Positions 5,812 to 9,676 of a stretch of 9,676 bases of DNA are shown here, one piece after another. The first letter of the stretch is position 1. Every line of letters starts with the position of its first letter. The notes under the pieces are model-generated. The model had not been told where the DNA came from. It made no database searches and saw only the letters and a program-made list of their open reading frames with translations. Source of the stretch: Firmicutes bacterium UBA1393 (GTDB lineage: Bacteria > Bacillota > DTU025); NCBI GenBank assembly GCA_002305255.1, contig DBQN01000003.1, forward strand, positions 1 to 9,676, in the 5' to 3' direction. The position numbers and the translations under genes are program-made.

Positions 5812-5836
5812 AGGCCCCGGCTTAGCCCGGGGTCCT
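5812..5836 (+). other. GC-rich hairpin between grdB and grdC
   Basis: CCCCGG (5815-5820) pairs with CCGGGG (5827-5832) around CTTAGC. The stem is extended by a G-U pair (5814/5833) and a G-C pair (5813/5834). No T-run follows, so full termination is unlikely. It separates the protein A/B genes from the protein C genes and may stabilise the upstream mRNA or partly attenuate transcription into grdC. Confidence 0.55.
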
Positions 5837-5867
5837 TCGTACACCACGGCATACTGGAGGTGCGACA

Positions 5868-7460
5868 ATGGATTCCGCTGTCGTGCGCGACACCAGCTAC
5901 GCGCTGGTCCACGCGCCTTCGCTTCTCGTGCACATGGGCACCACCCAGACCGTTGAGCGCGAGGCCAACCCTGATTCCGAATACCTTCGCAACATCACAT
6001 CGCACCTGCGCTCCTACGAGAGCTGCGTCGCGTATCCGCCCAACCAGACCTACATCGGCAACATGACCCCGGTTGAGCTGGCAGCCATCGAGAGGCCGTG
6101 GTTCGAGCGGCCCGTCGAGAACGCGCGCCGCTACAGCGCCGCCGGCCAGATCATGCCCGAAGACGAGTTCTACGCATGGATGAAGATTGTGGACAGCTTC
6201 AACCTCGTGTTGCTCGAAGACTCCTTCACCTCCGACGTCGCGAAGCGGATGGCAGAATCGTCTCCAATATGGCAAGACGGCGACGCCGCACGCCTCGGAG
6301 CCGGGGTACCGGCTGAGGAGATCTCAAAGCATCTAGACGGTGGCAAGGCCAGTGCCAAGGCCGAGCCTCTCTATCTGGGAGACCGCCTCGTTGGCTGTGT
6401 GAAGGCAGCCCATGAGCGAGACCGGGCGCTCACTGCCCACGTGATGACCGAGAATCTCGCCGTGAAGGCCTCCGGCGTAGTCGCGCTGAGGCACCTTATA
6501 GCCAGGGGCTCCGTGAGCGCCGCCGACGTCGATTACATCATCGAGTGCTCCGAGGAAGCCTGCGGCGATATGAACCAGCGCGGCGGGGGCAACTTCGCCA
6601 AGGCCGTGGGCGAGATGGCCGGCTGCGTCAACGCCACCGGCAGCGATGTGAGGGGATTCTGCGCGGCACCGGCCCACTCCATGGTGATGGCGGCCAGCCT
6701 GGTGCAGGCGGGCGTCTACCGCAACGTGGTCGTGCTGGCAGGCGGCGCCACCGCCAAGCTCGGCATGAACGGCCGCGATCACGCGAAGAAGGGCATGCCC
6801 CTTCTCGAGGACGTGCTCGGCGCCTTCGCGATCCTCGTGAGCGCCAATGACGGAGTCAGCCCGGTGATCCGAACCGATGCCGTAGGAAGGCACAAGATAG
6901 GGTCCGGCTCGTCGCCTCAGGCTGTCATGACCTCCATTGTCCTCGATCCGCTGGAGCGCGTCGGTCTCAGAATCAGCGATGTGCAGCGCTACTCTGCAGA
7001 GATGCAGAACCCTGAGATCACCGAGTCGGCCGGGGCCGGAGACGTGCCCAAGTCTAACATGAAGATGATTGCCGCCCTGGCAGTTAAGAAGGGCGAGATC
7101 GAGCGCACAGCCATAGACTCCTTCGTGGGTGAGCATGGCCTGGTCGGATTCGCGCCCACACAGGGGCACATTCCGTCGGGGGTGCCCAGCATCGGCTTCC
7201 TGCGGGATGAGATCATGGCAGGCAGGATGGAACGCGCGCAGATCATCGGCAAAGGATCGCTCTTCCTTGGCCGAATGACGAACCTGTTCGACGGCGTGTC
7301 TTTCCTATTGGAGGCAAACCCCGGCAAGCCGACGGCGCCCGACGGCGCAGAGGACCGGCTGCGCAAGATCATGGCCGACGCCCTGCGCGAGGTGGCGAAG
7401 TCCCTCACCGACGATGAGGGAGGTGCGTCGGAATGTCAGATCAGGCAAGGCCGGTCGTAG
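5868..7460 (+). CDS. grdC: Glycine reductase component C, beta subunit
   Basis: This 530-residue protein is the larger subunit of protein C, which takes the Se-carboxymethyl group from GrdA and, with GrdD, forms acetyl phosphate. The family is related to beta-ketoacyl-ACP synthase III (FabH-like thiolase fold). The nucleophile cysteine is probably C265 in RGFCAAPAHS, equivalent to the FabH ACAGF-type motif. A QGHIPSG segment (432-438) could supply the active-site histidine. The signature CGDMNQRGGGNFAK (232-245) and the N-terminal YPPNQTYIGN (56-65) are GrdC-like. Start: TGGAGGTG (5855-5862), 5 nt before the ATG. The 3' end overlaps grdD by 28 bp in another frame, which points to translational coupling of the two protein C subunits. 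Confidence 0.94.
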   Translation: MDSAVVRDTSYALVHAPSLLVHMGTTQTVEREANPDSEYLRNITSHLRSYESCVAYPPNQTYIGNMTPVELAAIERPWFERPVENARRYSAAGQIMPEDEFYAWMKIVDSFNLVLLEDSFTSDVAKRMAESSPIWQDGDAARLGAGVPAEEISKHLDGGKASAKAEPLYLGDRLVGCVKAAHERDRALTAHVMTENLAVKASGVVALRHLIARGSVSAADVDYIIECSEEACGDMNQRGGGNFAKAVGEMAGCVNATGSDVRGFCAAPAHSMVMAASLVQAGVYRNVVVLAGGATAKLGMNGRDHAKKGMPLLEDVLGAFAILVSANDGVSPVIRTDAVGRHKIGSGSSPQAVMTSIVLDPLERVGLRISDVQRYSAEMQNPEITESAGAGDVPKSNMKMIAALAVKKGEIERTAIDSFVGEHGLVGFAPTQGHIPSGVPSIGFLRDEIMAGRMERAQIIGKGSLFLGRMTNLFDGVSFLLEANPGKPTAPDGAEDRLRKIMADALREVAKSLTDDEGGASECQIRQGRS

Positions 7461-8701
7461 CCAGGCTCTTTGAGGAGCTTGCCGACGCCATCGAGGGCAA
7501 GACCAAGGGGGGCGGCGCCCAGTCTCGCGCGGCCATCGGCGTAACGGTGATGGGAAGCGAGCACGGACCGGCGGAGATCGTCAAGGGAGCCGGTCTTGCA
7601 CAGTCAGCCAACCCCGGAATCGAGGTAGTGCTGATCGGCCCCGCCGACCTGGGTGGAGCCGTCGCGCCGGCCGGGGTGAGGGTCGTGCCAGCGGTCGACG
7701 AAGCCGACCAGCACAGGCAGATGGAACGCCTGCTAGACGCAGGGGAGATCGACGCGTGCGTGACTATGCACTACAACTTCCCCGTGGGCGTCGCGACGGT
7801 GGGGCGCGTTGTCACTCCCGGCCGCGGCAAGCCCATGTATCTTGCCACGACGACGGGCACCGCCTCAGTCGACCGGGTAGAAGGAATGGTCAGGAACGCT
7901 GTATACGGCATCGCAGCAGCCAAGGCATGCGGTATCGAGCGGCCGACCGTGGGCATTCTCAACGTCGACGGGGCGAGGCAGGTGGAGCGCGCGCTCCGAC
8001 GCATTTCGGAGGCGGGCTACGCCTTGGAGTTCGCGGAGTCGGCCAGGGCGGACGGCGGTACTGTGATGCGAGGCAATGACCTGCTCATGGGGGTGCCGGA
8101 CGTGATGGTCACTGATACCCTCACCGGAAACCTGCTGATGAAGATGTTCTCGTCTTACAGCACCGGCGGCGACTACGAAGCCACTGGCTGGGGCTATGGG
8201 CCGGGCGTCGGCGAGGGCTACGGGCGGATCATTATGATCCTGTCGCGCGCATCGGGGGCGCCGGTAGTGGCAGGTGCGATAGCCTACGCGGCTGAGCTGG
8301 TGAGAGGCGGCCTTGTGAAGGTCGCGAACGCCGAGTTCGCTGCTGCTCGGGCGGCAGGGTGGCCCGGCGGGCGCGATAAGGGCGCCGGAGCCGGAACGGG
8401 CGTAGCGCCGGGCAGCGCACCTGGAAGCGGGCCCGGAAGTGTGCCCGGAAGCACGCCGGGCGGAGAGCCTGTGCCGGCACCATCGCCTGCGCAGGGCGAG
8501 GTTGCCGCACCGCCTGCAAAGGTGGTCACGGCCGAGATCGCGGGCGTCGACATCCTGGAGCTTGAGAACGCCGTGCGCGTGCTGTGGGCTGCAGGGATAT
8601 ATGCCGAGAGTGGAATGGGCTGCACCGGTCCCATAGTGATGGTGTCGCCTGAAGACAGGGAGCGAGCCGTTGAGGCGTTGAAGCAGGCTCAGTATCTGTA
8701 G
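7433..8701 (+). CDS. grdD: Glycine reductase component C, alpha subunit (acetyl phosphate forming)
   Basis: This 422-residue protein is the small subunit of protein C, with a PlsX/phosphotransacetylase-like fold. It releases acetyl phosphate from the enzyme-bound acetyl thioester. Two conserved cysteines are visible: C109 (DACVTMHYN) and C397 (GMGCTGPIVMV), corresponding to Cys98 and the catalytic Cys359 described for Eubacterium acidaminophilum GrdD. Between the main domain (to about residue 310) and the Cys397 segment (from about 363) lies a Gly/Pro/Ala/Ser-rich stretch with five XPGS-like units (325-344). It explains most of the extra length over the roughly 380-390 residues usual for the family. 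AGGGAGGTG (7417-7425) supports ATG 7433, which is inside the end of grdC. It is the last operon gene. Confidence 0.94.
   Translation: MSDQARPVVARLFEELADAIEGKTKGGGAQSRAAIGVTVMGSEHGPAEIVKGAGLAQSANPGIEVVLIGPADLGGAVAPAGVRVVPAVDEADQHRQMERLLDAGEIDACVTMHYNFPVGVATVGRVVTPGRGKPMYLATTTGTASVDRVEGMVRNAVYGIAAAKACGIERPTVGILNVDGARQVERALRRISEAGYALEFAESARADGGTVMRGNDLLMGVPDVMVTDTLTGNLLMKMFSSYSTGGDYEATGWGYGPGVGEGYGRIIMILSRASGAPVVAGAIAYAAELVRGGLVKVANAEFAAARAAGWPGGRDKGAGAGTGVAPGSAPGSGPGSVPGSTPGGEPVPAPSPAQGEVAAPPAKVVTAEIAGVDILELENAVRVLWAAGIYAESGMGCTGPIVMVSPEDRERAVEALKQAQYL
8405..8464 (+). repeat. Five 12-bp tandem repeats coding for XPGS in grdD
   Basis: Five successive 12-bp units encode APGS, APGS, GPGS, VPGS and TPGG (GrdD residues 325-344). 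The wobble bases differ between units, so the protein pattern is better kept than the DNA. The flanking residues 316-324 and 345-363 are also rich in Gly, Ala and Pro. This is a likely flexible inter-domain linker. Confidence 0.85.
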
Positions 8702-8713
8702 AGCGGGAGTGCG

Positions 8714-8729
8714 GGCGCCTGGAGGCGCC
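8714..8729 (+). other. Small GC hairpin after grdD
   Basis: GGCGCC (8714-8719) and GGCGCC (8724-8729) form a 6-bp stem with a TGGA loop, starting 13 nt after the grdD stop. No T-run follows. It probably protects the 3' end of the message together with the stronger hairpin downstream. Confidence 0.5.
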
Positions 8730-8753
8730 TTGCGGTGCCTGTGTGAATAGAGA

Positions 8754-8787
8754 GGGCGGCGCTCTGTGATGCGCCGCCCGTTACTTT
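8754..8787. terminator. Convergent hairpin terminator between grdD and the histidine kinase gene
   Basis: GGGCGGCGC (8754-8762) pairs perfectly over 9 bp with GCGCCGCCC (8771-8779) around an 8-nt loop. On the + strand it is followed by GTTACTTT, a weak T-tract. On the - strand it is followed by TCTCTATTC. It lies between two genes that point at each other and starts one base past the TAA of the - strand gene, so it likely serves both. The stem is strong, the T-tracts are poor, and termination may be incomplete. Confidence 0.7.
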
Positions 8788-9676
8788 GCGGCGCCAGAGT
8801 CGATGGTGAGGGGGAGGGTGAAGCTGAAGGTTGAACCTTGCCCGATCGCTGACTCCACCCAGATCCTTCCTCCAAGCGCCTCCACGAAGGACTTGGATAT
8901 GTAGAGTCCGAGCCCCAGACCTTCCGCCGCTCTCACCGCCTCGGCCGACCTGAAGTAGCGCTCGAACACATGCGCCTTCTCCTCGTCCGACATGCCCACC
9001 CCTCGGTCACTCACCGACACAACGATCTCGCTGTCAGCAGTGTCGATACTGATGGTTACCGGTGATCCGGGGGGAGAGTACTTCACCGCGTTCGACACGA
9101 GATTGTTGACTATCCGCTCCAACCTGAGCGGGTCGGTGATGATTGTGGGCAAGTTGTCGGGCCCTATCAGGCCTATATGCGAAGACGGATTGGCGCTGGA
9201 CAGCACTTCCACAATGTCGGTCATAACGCGCATGACGTCGACGGGCTTGCTATGGATGGGTGATGCGCCGATCTCGAGGCGGGCGGAATCGGTGATGTCT
9301 TGAATCATCTCGTTCATCCGCTTGGAGGCCTTCACGATTGAGCTTGCGGCCCTGCGCACTGAGTCGGCCCTCTCGGCTGTCAACTCGATGAGCTGGGCCC
9401 TGGCCATGATCTGGGTAAGGGGTGTCCTCAGATCGTGCGATACGAACCTCAGCACGTCCTGTTGCGACTGGCGCATTCGCTGCAGCGTGGTCCAGTCATG
9501 GAAGACGAGTATGATCGACTCTAGTGCACCCTCGCTGTCTTGCACTCCACCGCACGTGATCTTGAGGCTCCTGGCGGCGGCGCCGCTGCCCGTCACCACG
9601 TCACGACCTTCGGGTGAGATGAACCTGAGCATCGCCTCGGCATCGAATGCGGAGCGCAGTCTCCCGGGGAAGGCCT
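8781..9676 (-). CDS. PAS-type sensor histidine kinase (5' end beyond the window)
   Basis: The visible part is about 298 codons. It has a probable PAS domain (up to about 9490), then the HisKA dimerisation and phosphoacceptor region RFVSHDLRTPL, with the phosphorylated histidine at codon 9435-9437. The HATPase_c domain has the N box NNLVSNAVKYS, G1 DRGVGMSDEE with the F box FERYF, and G2 GLGLGLYISKSF, ending in GSTFSFTLPL. All catalytic motifs look intact, so it should autophosphorylate and pass phosphate to a response regulator outside the window. An ATG at 9632 is not the true start: the frame stays open to the window edge and the PAS domain would be cut. No membrane segment is visible in this part. 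A link to the grd operon is not shown; the gene is convergent with it. Confidence 0.92.
   Translation of the reverse strand, partial: AFPGRLRSAFDAEAMLRFISPEGRDVVTGSGAAARSLKITCGGVQDSEGALESIILVFHDWTTLQRMRQSQQDVLRFVSHDLRTPLTQIMARAQLIELTAERADSVRRAASSIVKASKRMNEMIQDITDSARLEIGASPIHSKPVDVMRVMTDIVEVLSSANPSSHIGLIGPDNLPTIITDPLRLERIVNNLVSNAVKYSPPGSPVTISIDTADSEIVVSVSDRGVGMSDEEKAHVFERYFRSAEAVRAAEGLGLGLYISKSFVEALGGRIWVESAIGQGSTFSFTLPLTIDSGAAK

Noticed and set aside
6333..7169. 278-codon open frame on the - strand across grdC
   Set aside because: It is antisense to the conserved GrdC core, and its His/Gly/Ala-rich translation is typical of a shadow frame.
7865..8875. 336-codon open frame on the - strand across grdD
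   Set aside because: It is antisense to a clear grdD and shares its GC-driven codon pattern. The translation is Arg/Pro-rich with no recognisable domain, and no ribosome binding site was seen.
9630..9632. ATG at 9632 as the start of the histidine kinase
   Set aside because: The frame remains open to the window edge, and starting here would cut the PAS-like domain. The gene is partial at its 5' end.
1..9676. Insertion sequences, CRISPR arrays, tRNA or rRNA genes, or phage attachment sites
   Set aside because: None seen. No transposase-like frame, regular spacer-repeat array or cloverleaf was recognised; the only repeats are the short ones listed.

Overview
This window carries a complete selenium-dependent glycine reductase operon (grdX-trxB-trxA-grdE-grdA-grdB-grdC-grdD, all on the + strand), its glycine-sensing control region, and the 3' part of a convergent sensor histidine kinase gene. 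The DNA is GC-rich with strong AGGAGG-type ribosome binding sites. The gene order matches amino-acid-fermenting Clostridia, so the source is probably an anaerobic, GC-rich Bacillota (or a relative that shares the operon) doing Stickland-type fermentation. The genus cannot be read from the sequence. The organism must encode selenocysteine at UGA, because grdA and grdB each contain an in-frame TGA at the family's known selenocysteine position. The sel genes are not in this window.

Layout: positions 1-55 hold a near-consensus housekeeping promoter. Positions 88-275 hold a tandem glycine riboswitch whose last P1 helix shares bases with an intrinsic terminator (269-323), the arrangement expected of a glycine-activated ON switch. 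A leader with a 10-bp-phased repeat (331-380) precedes grdX (444-884). trxB (910-2136) encodes a thioredoxin reductase-like flavoprotein fused to a thioredoxin-fold domain in which both active-site cysteines are serines. trxA (2222-2542), grdE (2542-3828), grdA (3974-4441, Sec43), grdB (4485-5795, Sec350), grdC (5868-7460) and grdD (7433-8701) follow. Hairpins punctuate most intergenic gaps. A 9-bp GC hairpin at 8754-8779 ends the operon and abuts the stop codon of the convergent histidine kinase (8781-9676, truncated by the window edge).

How it works together (family knowledge): GrdE and GrdB form protein B, which binds glycine through the pyruvoyl group made by GrdE self-cleavage. The carboxymethyl group passes to the selenocysteine of GrdA (protein A). 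GrdC and GrdD (protein C) convert it to an acetyl thioester and then acetyl phosphate, which yields ATP through acetate kinase. The oxidised selenoprotein is re-reduced by TrxA, itself reduced by TrxB. Glycine is thus inducer through the riboswitch, electron acceptor and energy source. The least ordinary features are the redox-dead thioredoxin domain on TrxB, the altered pyridine-nucleotide motif of TrxB, the XPGS-repeat linker in GrdD just before its catalytic cysteine segment, and the phased leader repeat.
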